Under the pieces are notes generated by a model, which saw nothing but the letters and a program-made list of their open reading frames with translations, did not search any database and had not been told where the DNA came from. From Drouetiella sp036703255 (GTDB lineage: Bacteria; Cyanobacteriota; Cyanobacteriia; Elainellales; Elainellaceae), in assembly GCA_036703255.1 (NCBI GenBank), contig DATNPL010000222.1, positions 90,662-154,661 on the forward strand: a stretch of 64,000 nucleotides of DNA. The letters run 5' to 3'. Position numbers and translations under genes: made by a program. Shown here piece after piece: positions 54,924 through 63,978 of the stretch; positions within the stretch are counted from its first letter, which is position 1; each line of letters opens with the position of its first letter.

Positions 54924-56066
54924 ATGGAAACGAAAGAGATCACTTCCCCTAGGGTTCGGACTCTACATTCCTCAACTGCAAAGACTGTCCTCTCTCGCAT
55001 GAGGCTCGGTCTTCTGTCACTGGGTGTCTTGTCTTTATCCGCTTGCAGCGTAGCTGATCTCTCTCCCTATGATGCGGGTTCCTCTTCGCCTAGCGCCTCC
55101 CCTTCAGTAGCGGCAGCGGCGAACACTACCGCTTCACCCCAATCGCCGCTTGCGGTTTCGAGTGAATTTAGCTTTCCCCAAACCTCTTGCGGCGACCAAG
55201 CCGACTCTCCCAGCGAAAGCTGGTATCCGGTCTATATCGACAATAGCGATCTGGCTCAAATTCGCATTAAATACTGTGGCGATGCAGTCAGTACGATTAG
55301 AAATAAAACAGGCGTACCCTCAGTTCAGGTGGCCAGTTTTACAACTTACGGCAAAGCCCAGCGATTTGCTACAGTCGTAGGAGGCGAAGTAGAGCCTGTT
55401 GGCATTTCTCGCACTTCATTAGAGGCTCAAACGGGATCTACCCAAACAGCAGGACAAAAACCGGACGATCGCCTGTCTTCCTCCAGCACATCCTCTGGTC
55501 AGGCGGTTCTCACCTCAAGCCAGCCTCAAGCGCCAATCAATGTTCGAGAACGCGCCAGTACTTCTGCTGCGATCGCCCATGTCGGCTATGGCGGCGATCG
55601 CCTCAGCATCACTGAAAAAATTCAAGGCGATGACGGGTACACCTGGTACAGCGTTCGTTTGGAGTCTGGGGAGAAGGGTTGGGTACGCAGCGATTTCGTT
55701 TCTCAAGAGACTGCTAGCGCCTCAGACTCATCAAGTTTAAGCTCTTCTGCATCGAGCGATCGCGTCACTTCACCGTCTGATACTGCTAGCGCCGCTGATG
55801 CCAGCGTTATTAATCCTGCCAGTACAGATTCAAGCACTGCCAGCTCAATGCGATCAGCAGTGCTCACGGCTAGCGAACCCAATTCGCTAATCAACGTGCG
55901 CGCGAGTGCCAGCACATCTGCTGAAGTGCAAACAACAGGATATGCTGGCGATCGCATTCAAGTGGTAGATAGAAAGCAGGGAGAAGATGGGCTGACCTGG
56001 TATAGCGTCCGGTTTGAGTCGGGCACAACAGGCTGGGTGCGCAGCGATTTTGTGTCTAGCAATTAG
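54924..56066 (+). CDS. Lipoprotein with two SH3b domains
   Basis: The open frame starts at 54873 and the true start is uncertain: 54924 has AAGG in front, and 54999 would give a short signal MRLGLLSLGVLSLSAC. Either way the lipobox LSAC gives a lipid-modified Cys. A Ser/Ala-rich stretch follows, then a domain with two or three Cys, and two SH3b repeats (INVRERASTSAAIAHVGYGG and INVRASASTSAEVQTTGYAG) separated by a Ser/Thr-rich linker. SH3b modules bind cell-wall peptides. A surface or envelope role in wall binding is likely. Confidence 0.87.
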   Translation: METKEITSPRVRTLHSSTAKTVLSRMRLGLLSLGVLSLSACSVADLSPYDAGSSSPSASPSVAAAANTTASPQSPLAVSSEFSFPQTSCGDQADSPSESWYPVYIDNSDLAQIRIKYCGDAVSTIRNKTGVPSVQVASFTTYGKAQRFATVVGGEVEPVGISRTSLEAQTGSTQTAGQKPDDRLSSSSTSSGQAVLTSSQPQAPINVRERASTSAAIAHVGYGGDRLSITEKIQGDDGYTWYSVRLESGEKGWVRSDFVSQETASASDSSSLSSSASSDRVTSPSDTASAADASVINPASTDSSTASSMRSAVLTASEPNSLINVRASASTSAEVQTTGYAGDRIQVVDRKQGEDGLTWYSVRFESGTTGWVRSDFVSSN

Positions 56067-56082
56067 CCCTATGGTGAGCTAA

Positions 56083-56277
56083 TCAATAGCTTTCTTCTCC
56101 AGCCACAAAATCATCGGAAGATTCTGCCAGCTTTAGAGCCAGAGCTGCATCGCGAATGGCCTGCCATTGACAAAAAAGCTCAGTACCTCTGATATCGCTG
56201 GCTTTGTAGCGACGGATAGCTAGTTCCAGCTCTTGCGTAGTTTGCGGAACTGGAATCGAACAAATAGCTTCTATCAT
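56083..56277 (-). CDS. Small hypothetical protein
   Basis: The frame reaches 56304, but the ATG at 56277 (MIEAICSIPVPQTTQELELA) is the likely start, giving 64 residues. It is a compact helical, acidic-to-neutral protein (ELAIRRYKASDIRGTELFCQ). I do not recognise the family. Its composition is gene-like and it is convergent with the SH3b lipoprotein gene. Confidence 0.6.
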   Translation of the reverse strand: MIEAICSIPVPQTTQELELAIRRYKASDIRGTELFCQWQAIRDAALALKLAESSDDFVAGEESY

Positions 56278-56453
56278 GGGTCTACCTCTACGATTAAGCG
56301 TCAAGGACTCAAGCGATCGCCTGAGAGTTATGGATTTATTATGACCATTTTTTTGGGAAAATGTAGCTAAAAATACAGTTCTTAGCTAAAAACATGCATT
56401 AGAAAACCATATTTCTGCAATAGACAGGTCTTCCAGAAAGCACTGATGCATAG

Positions 56454-56514
56454 AATTTATGTTGGGAGGCGCGCGCCTCCCAACATAAATTTCATGGCCG
56501 GACTAGGCAATGCC
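56454..56514. repeat. Palindrome member 5 with shared right flank
   Basis: The palindrome spans 56454-56491, with a fully self-complementary core GGGAGGCGCGCGCCTCCC and AT-rich outer arms. The stretch 56471-56514 matches 57940-57983 at 39 of 44 positions. It lies just past the alanine dehydrogenase stop. Confidence 0.85.
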
Positions 56515-56525
56515 TTTTTTTGAAC

Positions 56526-57614
56526 CTATAGAGCTAAATCTGGAAACACCTCTCTAACCGCAGGGTGGCTGAGCTTCTGGGCTTGTACATTCAAGCCTTT
56601 GGCTAAAGCCGGATCGATCGCCAAAGCGTTTAAGCCTGCATCGGCTAGCTTGAGCACATAGGGAAAAGTGCTATTGTTTAGCGCCTGTGTTGCAGTCCAG
56701 GGAACAGAACCAGGCATATTAGGCACACCATAGTGAACGACGCCAGCTTCTACATAAGTGGGCGCTGTGTGAGACGTAGGGCGCAATGTTTCAATGCAGC
56801 CCCCTTGATCGACAGCCACATCCACAATGACTGAGCCAGGGCGCATTTGCTCAACCAGCGATCGCTTCACCAAAATTGGCGCTCTTCGTCCTGGCACCAG
56901 CACTGCACCTATTAACAAGTCGGCCTCTGGTACCACCGTTTCAACCTGAAATGTAGTGCTGTAAAGCAGCTCTACCCTGGAGCCAAACAAAGTTTCCAGG
57001 TATGCCAATCGCTCTAAATTGACATCCAAAATCTGAACTTGCGCCCCCAGGCCAACGGCCATCCTGGCCGCTTCAGTTCCTACAATGCCGCCCCCCAAAA
57101 CTACCACTTTGCCAGGTTTAACCCCTGGCACGCCTCCCAGCAGCACTCCACGTCCCCCCTGCTGGCGCTCAAGATAACGTGCTCCAAACTGCACAGATAG
57201 CCGTCCAGCAATGATGCTCATGGGGGTTAGCAGGGGCAAGCTACGGTTTGGCAGCTCTACCGTTTCATAGGCGATCGCAGTGACCCCAGAGTGAATCAGA
57301 TGCTCGGTCAGAGGACGGTTGGCCGCTAAGTGCAAATATGTAAAAAGAAGCTGATCCTTTTGAATAAAACTATATTCGTCAGGCAACGGTTCTTTGACTT
57401 TAATAACCAGCTCCTGATCCCAGGCTGCCGCTGCTGTATCAACGATTTTTGCTCCGGCTTGAAGATAGTCTGCATCTGTAAAACCTGCCCCAACTCCTGC
57501 ATTCTTTTCTACGTAGACGGCATGATTGCGATCGGTCAAGCCTCTCACACTACTGGGGCTAAGTCCGACTCGAAACTCTTGATCTTTCGTCTCTTTGGGC
57601 ACGCCAATCTTCAT
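56526..57614 (-). CDS. ald: Alanine dehydrogenase
   Basis: The protein has 362 residues. It interconverts alanine and pyruvate plus ammonia using NAD. MKIGVPKETKDQEFRVGLSP, the substrate Lys in KVKEPLPDEY, HLAANRPL with the catalytic His, and the Rossmann GGGIVGTEAARMA are all present. AVDQGGCIETLRPTSH and PNMPGSVPWTATQALNN complete the C-terminus. In cyanobacteria it can run in either direction in nitrogen metabolism. A palindrome follows the stop. Confidence 0.97.
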   Translation of the reverse strand: MKIGVPKETKDQEFRVGLSPSSVRGLTDRNHAVYVEKNAGVGAGFTDADYLQAGAKIVDTAAAAWDQELVIKVKEPLPDEYSFIQKDQLLFTYLHLAANRPLTEHLIHSGVTAIAYETVELPNRSLPLLTPMSIIAGRLSVQFGARYLERQQGGRGVLLGGVPGVKPGKVVVLGGGIVGTEAARMAVGLGAQVQILDVNLERLAYLETLFGSRVELLYSTTFQVETVVPEADLLIGAVLVPGRRAPILVKRSLVEQMRPGSVIVDVAVDQGGCIETLRPTSHTAPTYVEAGVVHYGVPNMPGSVPWTATQALNNSTFPYVLKLADAGLNALAIDPALAKGLNVQAQKLSHPAVREVFPDLAL

Positions 57615-58007
57615 AAAACCTCAGTTGCCGATCGGGATATTTGGGGTTCGATCACCCATTCAAGATGAAGTTGCACAGAATCGCCCCTACCGCCTCTAGA
57701 TCGCGGCTAAGTTAGCCTGAAATATTCTCTAAATTTGCAAGCCTGTAACAACCTTGATCAAAGATTAGGAGGGGGAAAATTCCATCCAAGCTCATAGAGA
57801 TGGGGGATAACCCTTTGATAATCTCAAGCTTCTATCTGTCAGTCAAATCGTAGCTGTTGCTATTGCTACGTTCCAAGACATTGCTACCTTCTAAGCAAAC
57901 GGGCTGCAAGGCACGGCTATGAGATCTATTGTGAGCGGAGCGCGCCTCTCAACATAAATTTCATGGCCGAATTAAGCCATGCCCGCCTTAAAACTATCCG
58001 CCCAGAA
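57615..58007. other. Intergenic region upstream of ald
   Basis: About 390 bases hold no gene, apart from the decayed palindrome member 6 near 57930-57983. The ald promoter should lie near the right end next to 57614. Confidence 0.5.
57930..57983. repeat. Palindrome member 6 (decayed copy of member 5)
   Basis: TTGTGAG (about 57929-57935) faces CTCTCAA around a GCGGAGCGCG core, with a shortened left arm. The right arm and flank 57940-57983 match 56471-56514 at 39 of 44 positions. It lies past the FIST gene stop, as member 5 lies past the ald stop. Confidence 0.75.
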
Positions 58008-59285
58008 CTAAAGCTCTGAGATGTCTGGCTGCCGACAAATGCCAAAAACAGAGGTGTAGCCATGCAAAAACGTTGTGTTACCGACTGGGCCAATTTCGCC
58101 ATTGCAGAAAAATCCACTCAGCGGCACATTAGGAAAATAGAGGTTGAACAAACCTGAGTCGAAGTTTGGCTGATCGTAAAGTCCCTCTCCTCGACCCAAA
58201 CAAGCAAACATTAGCGCTCCCACTGGAGAGGCATGAGTTTGCTGCTGATGGCGTTTTAGCAACAATTCTAAATCTGTGGCAGAGGTTTCAGCATCGCGCA
58301 AATGGAACTGAATTCTTTGCCCCGGACGAACGCGATCGCCAATGGCAATGGCACCTGTACGGGGGTCAACGCCGAGCAGATTGCGAATCAGGAAGTCGCC
58401 CTGTTCAAGCTGCTGCTTGAAGCCGCTCTGAGCAATACCAACAAAGAGCGATCGCTGTGCCGTTGTCCGATCTTCTTCGCTCAAGTCTTGAAACATGCCC
58501 TGCAAAACCTCTAGAGGCGTGCGGGTCAACCCACAAAAAGACGGGTCTTCTCCCTGCTCCTCTAGCTTAAGCAAGACGTTACGTTCGCCTTCCACCACAC
58601 GGTAGGCTTGCCCAATGGGGCGGCAGCCTTGTGCCACGATGGTTTCTAGCACGACATTGCCGCTCAGGGCAACACCCACAACGCCATCTCGATAATAGCG
58701 ATCGCCCCCAAATAAGCCGCTGCTACCAGAAAACGAGCTAACATCTGCCAATCCGCCCACCTTCGCCGCCTCAGGGTAGGCAAAATCTAGCCCTTGCAGT
58801 AATTCATTCAGCCCAGAAGACCCTGGTGCAGCTAAGAGAACAAAATGCGGGCGATCGTGAGGGGCTACGCCTATTAGATCTGCCCATGCATCTGGAGGGC
58901 CATCTAAATCAGGCAAATTTTCTGTATCGATGTGAAAAGTCTGGATGTTGACTTCGGGCAACCGAGCCAGAGTCAAACTAATGGCTGCTTCTCCTTCAAC
59001 CTCTTGAACCTGCTGTGTGTCAGCAACGCCAATCACACCGCCGCCGCCACAGCCAATCAAAACTGGAGTAGAGGAGAGGTGCTCTTTGAGCAAGGGCATA
59101 AGCCGAGAATATTCGCTAGCAAAGGCAGATGAGATAAAAACGAAACCCAAATCCGCAGTGTCTTGCAGGGAAAGTTGCGCCTGATCTACCACGTCTTTAA
59201 CGGCTGCTTCCAGCGAAGGGCGCGTCGATAAGGCACTAACCCACTTCATTGCTGAAGAATGCATCATTGGGTCTTCCATCATCAT
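58008..59285 (-). CDS. FIST N- and C-domain protein
   Basis: The protein has up to 425 residues; three start Mets are close together. FIST_N covers about 35-240 (FVFISSAFASEYSRLMPLL, LIGCGGGGVIG). FIST_C covers about 250-400 (GDFLIRNLLGVDPRTGAIAI, GALMFACLGRGEGLY and CNGEIGPVGNTTFLHGYT). FIST domains are thought to sense small ligands such as amino acids and often link to signalling proteins. Nothing adjacent reveals its output. It is probably cytosolic. Confidence 0.92.
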   Translation of the reverse strand: MMMEDPMMHSSAMKWVSALSTRPSLEAAVKDVVDQAQLSLQDTADLGFVFISSAFASEYSRLMPLLKEHLSSTPVLIGCGGGGVIGVADTQQVQEVEGEAAISLTLARLPEVNIQTFHIDTENLPDLDGPPDAWADLIGVAPHDRPHFVLLAAPGSSGLNELLQGLDFAYPEAAKVGGLADVSSFSGSSGLFGGDRYYRDGVVGVALSGNVVLETIVAQGCRPIGQAYRVVEGERNVLLKLEEQGEDPSFCGLTRTPLEVLQGMFQDLSEEDRTTAQRSLFVGIAQSGFKQQLEQGDFLIRNLLGVDPRTGAIAIGDRVRPGQRIQFHLRDAETSATDLELLLKRHQQQTHASPVGALMFACLGRGEGLYDQPNFDSGLFNLYFPNVPLSGFFCNGEIGPVGNTTFLHGYTSVFGICRQPDISEL

Positions 59286-59697
59286 TTTCCTTGACGAGTT
59301 TCGATATCAAGATAGACAAAATCTTGAATAACTTAATAGCCTCTATTATTAGCTTTTTCCAGGAACTTCGCTCACAAACCGACACACAAGCCCCGTGACT
59401 CTGAATAACTCAATTCTAGGCAGCTTGAACTGTCAAAAATCTTAAAAAGCGAGATTTCCTGCTGCTGCACAGAACTCGAATGCTACTCGACTGCTGCTAA
59501 ATGTAGTGGCACCGCGTACGATCGCGCCCAGCACCAGAGCCAAACCGATCGAGTCAATATCCAAAGCCCTTTCGAGTACTCAAAACTTCAGATGAACCAG
59601 CCTAGGTCATCAAAGTTAAAGAATCCCATAGCCTCGACTTAAAGCTGATGTTACTCAGAACCCCTCTCAATAGAGAGCCTTTAGGGCGACTTAAAAA
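59286..59697. other. Intergenic region before tRNA-Ser
   Basis: About 410 bases with no ORF of note and no clear repeat. The FIST promoter should be at its left edge. Confidence 0.5.
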
Positions 59698-59784
59698 CGG
59701 AGAGAGAGGGATTCGAACCCTCGTTAAAGTTGCCCCTAAACAGCATTTCCAGTGCTGCGCCTTCAACCACTCGGCCATCTCTCC
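59698..59784 (-). tRNA. tRNA-Ser(GGA)
   Basis: The minus strand gives an 87-base class II tRNA. The acceptor GGAGAGA pairs with TCTCTCC. The D-arm is GGCCGAGTGGTTGAAGGC, the anticodon loop CTGGAAA gives anticodon GGA, the long variable arm is typical for serine, and the T-arm contains GGTTCGAATCC. The CCA end is not encoded. A plus-strand ORF across it is a chance frame. Confidence 0.97.
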
Positions 59785-59957
59785 AGAGCTTATTCTGCGG
59801 CATCATCTTACTCAGCCACAGAATCGTAAGTCTAGCAGAATTTGGGTCAGTCTGAGAACAGGCTTTGCAAATTTTCTATCTTTTGTGACAGCCTTCAACA
59901 CACTATCATAGGCTTTGGGAATGGTTTAATCAAAACTTTTCGGAACTCACAAGATTC

Positions 59958-60326
59958 ATGACTCGCGTTTTTACTGTTCAAATTTACGATCGCCAAACCA
60001 AGACTTCCTCCACCCTACAAGTTCCTGAAGACCGCTATATTCTCATGGCGGCTGAAACCCAGGGCGAAACTCTCCCCTTTTCCTGTCGCAACGGAGCCTG
60101 TACAACCTGTGCAGTTCGCGTTATCTCTGGAGAAATATATCAGCCTGAAGCTATGGGGCTATCTCCTAAACTGCGAGAAATGGGCTATGCCTTGCTCTGC
60201 GTTAGCTATCCGCGATCGGACTTGCAGGTGGAAACCCAAGACGAAGATGAAGTCTACGAGCTTCAGTTTGGCCGCTACTTTGGTCGAGGTAAAGTCCGGC
60301 GTGGGGTCGTGTTGGATGAAGACTAA
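59958..60326 (+). CDS. [2Fe-2S] ferredoxin with C-terminal extension (FdC2-like)
   Basis: The protein has 122 residues. The cluster Cys are Cys43, Cys48 and Cys51 in SCRNGACTTCAV and Cys81 in LLCVSY. Unlike classic PetF, it has a longer C-terminal tail (YELQFGRYFGRGKVRRGVVL), a feature of the FdC2 group found in cyanobacteria and plants. It should carry electrons at low potential in the cytoplasm or stroma-like side. It is followed 97 bases later by an inositol monophosphatase gene, likely unrelated in function. Confidence 0.92.
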   Translation: MTRVFTVQIYDRQTKTSSTLQVPEDRYILMAAETQGETLPFSCRNGACTTCAVRVISGEIYQPEAMGLSPKLREMGYALLCVSYPRSDLQVETQDEDEVYELQFGRYFGRGKVRRGVVLDED

Positions 60327-60423
60327 CCGGACATGGGATGTTTGCTGCCTGCTTGATTTGGGACAAGAGACAAGTGATAACTATTGAGGAACTCACTCCT
60401 ACATCCCCATCTTCACTTGCGCC

Positions 60424-61251
60424 ATGTCCTATTCTTCCAAACAGCTACAAATCTTTCTCGACATTGCTACTGAAGCTGCGATCGCTGGGGGAGCCGTTCT
60501 CCAGCACTATGCGGGCAATCTGAAAAACGTACAGGAGAAGGGACGACCTGGAGATCTGGTGACTGAGGCTGATAAAGCCGCAGAAGCAGCAATTTTGAGC
60601 GTTATCAATCGCCATTTTCCAGAGCACGCCATCTTGGCGGAGGAGTCAGGCAAGATAGGCGATCAGGCCAGTGAGTTTTTATGGGCGATCGATCCGTTGG
60701 ATGGCACCACTAACTATGCCCATCAGTATCCTTTTTATGCCGCCTCGGTTGGGCTATTGATTAAGGGAATACCCTCGGTCGGCGTGATACTTGATCCATT
60801 CCATGAAGATTTATTCCGCGCAGCTCATGGGCTAGGGGCCACCTTAAACCATCGATCTATCCAGGTTTCTCAGACTACGGATCTGAGCAAAAGCCTTTTA
60901 GTTACAGGATTTGCCTACGATCGCCGTGAAACCCCGGACAACAACTATGCCGAGTTTTGCCATTTCACCCATTTCACCCAGGGTGTGAGGCGCGGAGGCG
61001 CGGCTTCACTGGATTTGGCCTATGTCGCCTGCGGTCGGCTAGATGGTTTTTGGGAGCGAGGTTTGTCGCCTTGGGATATGGCCGCTGGTGTTGTTATAGT
61101 CGAAGAATCAGGGGGTAGAGTCACTGCCTATGACGAAGGCGCGTTTGTCATTGAGTCGGGGCGAATTTTGGCAACCAATGGTCATATCCATTCAGCACTT
61201 AGCCAAGAACTCCTCAAGATCAAACCACTGGTAGAATACAGCCCTTCGTAG
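60424..61251 (+). CDS. Inositol monophosphatase family protein
   Basis: The protein has 275 residues. The metal-binding motifs are LAEESG with Glu73, AIDPLDGTTNY with Asp90 and Asp93, and the C-terminal SPWDMAAGVVIVEESGGRV. This is a Mg-dependent, lithium-sensitive phosphatase fold. Substrates in this group include inositol phosphate, histidinol phosphate and others, so the name SuhB or HisN would be a guess. The hisZ gene downstream makes histidinol-phosphate worth noting but weak. Confidence 0.93.
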   Translation: MSYSSKQLQIFLDIATEAAIAGGAVLQHYAGNLKNVQEKGRPGDLVTEADKAAEAAILSVINRHFPEHAILAEESGKIGDQASEFLWAIDPLDGTTNYAHQYPFYAASVGLLIKGIPSVGVILDPFHEDLFRAAHGLGATLNHRSIQVSQTTDLSKSLLVTGFAYDRRETPDNNYAEFCHFTHFTQGVRRGGAASLDLAYVACGRLDGFWERGLSPWDMAAGVVIVEESGGRVTAYDEGAFVIESGRILATNGHIHSALSQELLKIKPLVEYSPS

Positions 61252-61594
61252 CCAGCAGCATTTCTACGTCGATTTTTATCGGTTTATTTTTGGCGAAGGG
61301 CGCTGTGGCACCTCCTGCAAAAATAAATGCTCTTCAAAAATAAGCAATAGCTCGATCTAGACAGACACAACCGCTTTGTGAAATGAGGATCGCACTTTTC
61401 TAATGGGATATTTCACCCAAGCTTTGCTCAAAGCAAGGTGCTCTGTTTCAACAAGGTGCTCTATTTCAACGAGGTGTTGTGTGGAAACGTCAGGTGCTTC
61501 TACAGGAAGTGCTTTACGCGATACATCGAGTAACGGGTTAGACCAAGTAAACTATAGGGAACCCTTAGCATAGAAGGGTCGTGGGATTAGTAGA
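61252..61594. other. Intergenic region with repeat and decayed palindrome
   Basis: About 340 bases hold palindrome member 7 (61283-61327; arms TTTATTTTTG and CAAAAATAAA with a degraded core) and about 2.5 direct copies of CAAGGTGCTCTRTTTCAA at about 61433-61475. No ORF is convincing. The DnaJ-like gene promoter should be near the right edge. Confidence 0.55.
61283..61327. repeat. GC-core palindrome family, decayed member 7
   Basis: Arms TTTATTTTTG at 61283-61292 and CAAAAATAAA at 61318-61327 are perfect, but the inner GC core no longer pairs well. It shows what a member looks like without maintenance. Confidence 0.65.
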
Positions 61595-62629
61595 ATGTCT
61601 CTGAAGATTGATCAAGGGCTGTTTAATTTAGATTTCACAGACTACCACGCTATTCTGGGCATTCCGGTAGATTCTGATGTCAAAGAGATTCGCAAGCGAT
61701 ACTTGACGATCGCCCGTCGGCTTCATCCGGATAGCTGCATGACAGAAGATGTGAGCGATCGGCAGCGCGCTGCCGAATTGCTTTCTAAGCTGGTCAACCC
61801 CGCCTATGAAAAGCTATCTCAGGAAAAAACCTACACCGAATATTGTGTTTTGTTGCGGCTAAAGGGACAGCAGGCCATTAAACAACAAGAAACCGTTGTG
61901 CTGAATAGTGATCCAGCCCGTCGGCTCGCGGCTGCCTCTGATATTGACACGTCCTACCGTCTGGCATTGAAAGATTTAGCAGAAAAACAGTATGCACAGC
62001 TTGATCGTGCTGTAGAAATTGCAGGGCAGATCAGCGAGTTGAATCTGGTCTATCTCATGCGCAAAGAAAGCCGAGGCGAAACGGTAGGTGCCAGAAGAGC
62101 CACTCCTGCTTCTAGCGCCTCTGGCAGTGCCCCGGCTGCTTCACCTCCACCCGCAAACACCCCGACCGCCCGTGTGCCTGCCACCCGCGAAGCGTTAATA
62201 GCCGCATATCTGCGGCGATCGCAGGAATTTGAAACTAAGCAAAACTATCCCAGAGCCATCCTAGAACTGCGTGATGCCATCAGGATGGAGCCTTCCAACA
62301 GCGCCTGCCATAGCCGATTGGGGTTGATTTACCTCAAGACCAACCAAAACACAATGGCCAAAATTCACTTTAACAAGGCGCTAGAGTTAGATCCCCAAGA
62401 TGCGGTAGCCTTGGAAGGCAAGAGCAGATTGGAGACACCAAACAGCACAGCGATCGGTAAAGTCGATGCCAAAGGCAAGCTTGAAGCTCAAAAGCCTGGT
62501 GTTAAAGGTGGCAAGCCCGACGGTAAGAGCAAGCCCGACGCCAAGGGTAAGCCTGATGTCAAAGGCAAGCCTGACAACAAGGGCAGTAGCGGCGGTCTGT
62601 TTGGGCTGTTTGGTAGTAAGAAAAAATAA
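61595..62629 (+). CDS. J-domain and TPR protein
   Basis: The protein has 344 residues. The J-domain is at about 15-80, with HPD at 44-46 (RRLHPDSC), so it should stimulate an Hsp70. After an Ala/Pro-rich linker (about 170-200), TPR-like repeats at about 205-285 (YPRAILELRDAIRMEPSNSA and TMAKIHFNKALELDPQDAVA) can bind partners. The tail is Lys-rich with repeats of the type GKPDxKGKPD and ends GLFGLFGSKKK. Its stop abuts the hisZ start with no gap, so the two are translated together. Confidence 0.88.
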   Translation: MSLKIDQGLFNLDFTDYHAILGIPVDSDVKEIRKRYLTIARRLHPDSCMTEDVSDRQRAAELLSKLVNPAYEKLSQEKTYTEYCVLLRLKGQQAIKQQETVVLNSDPARRLAAASDIDTSYRLALKDLAEKQYAQLDRAVEIAGQISELNLVYLMRKESRGETVGARRATPASSASGSAPAASPPPANTPTARVPATREALIAAYLRRSQEFETKQNYPRAILELRDAIRMEPSNSACHSRLGLIYLKTNQNTMAKIHFNKALELDPQDAVALEGKSRLETPNSTAIGKVDAKGKLEAQKPGVKGGKPDGKSKPDAKGKPDVKGKPDNKGSSGGLFGLFGSKKK

Positions 62630-63853
62630 ATGGTCTACCAGCCCCCAGTGGGAGCCAGGGATTTATTTCCCCTGGATGTTGCCCAAAAAAGATGGATTGA
62701 AGAGCGGCTCCAGCGTGTGTTTCACGGCTGGGGCTATCACCGTATTATCACCTCAACGCTAGAACGATTAGATACCCTCATGGCGGGTGGCGCAGTAGAA
62801 CAGTCTACTGTCATTCAAGTTCATGACATAGAAGGTGTGGGTTTGCGCCCGGAGTTGACAGCTTCGATCGCCCGAGCAGCCGTGACTCGCATGGCAAGCG
62901 TAAACCACCCTCAGCGCCTGTATTACAACGCCAACGTGTTCCGTCGAGGCGATCGCGGCATCCAAAATCGCCAGCAGGAGTTTTATCAAGCTGGCGTAGA
63001 GCTACTGGGCAGCGGTGGCGTCAGTGCAGATGCTGAAACCCTCTTGGTGCTGTCGGACTGCCTCAAGAGCCTCCAGCTCGATTCTTGCTACCTGGTATTG
63101 GGTGATGCCGGACTGACGCGATCGCTCCTTTCACCTTTCCCGGAGCCATTGCGTACTCAGATTCGAGAAGCCATTGCCACCCTTGACCGCATTACGCTAG
63201 AAACGCTGCCTATGGACTCTAGCCTGCGCGATCGCGCTCTGCTGTTGATGGATTTGCGGGGTCAGCCAGCCAATGTTTTGCAGCGCGTTTCTAGCCTCGA
63301 TTTAGATCCCGAACAGCGGGCGATCGTCAGCAACTTGAAGGCATTAATTGAACTGCTAGAGGGTTCTGGAGCAGCCACTCCGGCTTTAATCCTGGATCTC
63401 AGTCTGGTGCAGGTGTTTGATTACTACACGGGCATCGTCTTTGAGGTGGTTAGTGCCACAGATGCAGGTAAGTTTGTTTTAGGGCAAGGAGGCCGCTATG
63501 ATCAGCTCCTCGGCCTCTATCACCCACAAGGCGAGGTCTGCCCTGGTATTGGCTTTGTGCTCAATATTGAGGACTTACACCAAGTATTGCTGCCGACCGG
63601 GAAGCTGCCGCTGCAAACTGCTGTGAGCGATCGCTTGGTTGTGCCAACTGAGGCTCAAGCCTATGCGGCTGCTTTTGCCCATGCTCAAGTTCTTAGAGAG
63701 TCGGGCGATCGGCTACGGGTTGAGGTGGCGCTTCAAGAAGAAAACGCAGCCACCATTCGCGACTATGCGCGACAGCGGCAAATTGCTCAGATTGTCTGGG
63801 TCAGTCCATCTGGAGAAACTCAGAGTGAAAGCTTAGGGCTTGTAACGAAATAA
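62630..63853 (+). CDS. hisZ: ATP phosphoribosyltransferase regulatory subunit HisZ
   Basis: The protein has 407 residues. It is a histidyl-tRNA synthetase paralogue that activates the short-form HisG in the first step of histidine synthesis. Class II motifs are visible (LRPELTASIARAA, YYNANVFRRG, QEFYQAGVELLG, GGRYDQLLGLY), but the length and C-terminal part fit HisZ rather than HisS. It begins on the base after the stop of the J-domain gene (TAA-ATG). hisG is not in the window. Confidence 0.93.
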   Translation: MVYQPPVGARDLFPLDVAQKRWIEERLQRVFHGWGYHRIITSTLERLDTLMAGGAVEQSTVIQVHDIEGVGLRPELTASIARAAVTRMASVNHPQRLYYNANVFRRGDRGIQNRQQEFYQAGVELLGSGGVSADAETLLVLSDCLKSLQLDSCYLVLGDAGLTRSLLSPFPEPLRTQIREAIATLDRITLETLPMDSSLRDRALLLMDLRGQPANVLQRVSSLDLDPEQRAIVSNLKALIELLEGSGAATPALILDLSLVQVFDYYTGIVFEVVSATDAGKFVLGQGGRYDQLLGLYHPQGEVCPGIGFVLNIEDLHQVLLPTGKLPLQTAVSDRLVVPTEAQAYAAAFAHAQVLRESGDRLRVEVALQEENAATIRDYARQRQIAQIVWVSPSGETQSESLGLVTK

Positions 63854-63978
63854 CTTTTACAGGATGCTTCTGAAAGGCTCGAATTTATAAGCTCTCTTAA
63901 CCAGTGAGTGTCAAAGTTATTTCATGACAGCTCCTTAGAGCCTTTACCCTAAATAAAATCTAATAGTTTTTTGGGAGT

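Noticed and set aside
59648..59911. Plus-strand ORF of 87 residues
   Set aside because: It runs across the tRNA-Ser gene; frames with this kind of text are a known artefact of tRNA-Ser sequence.
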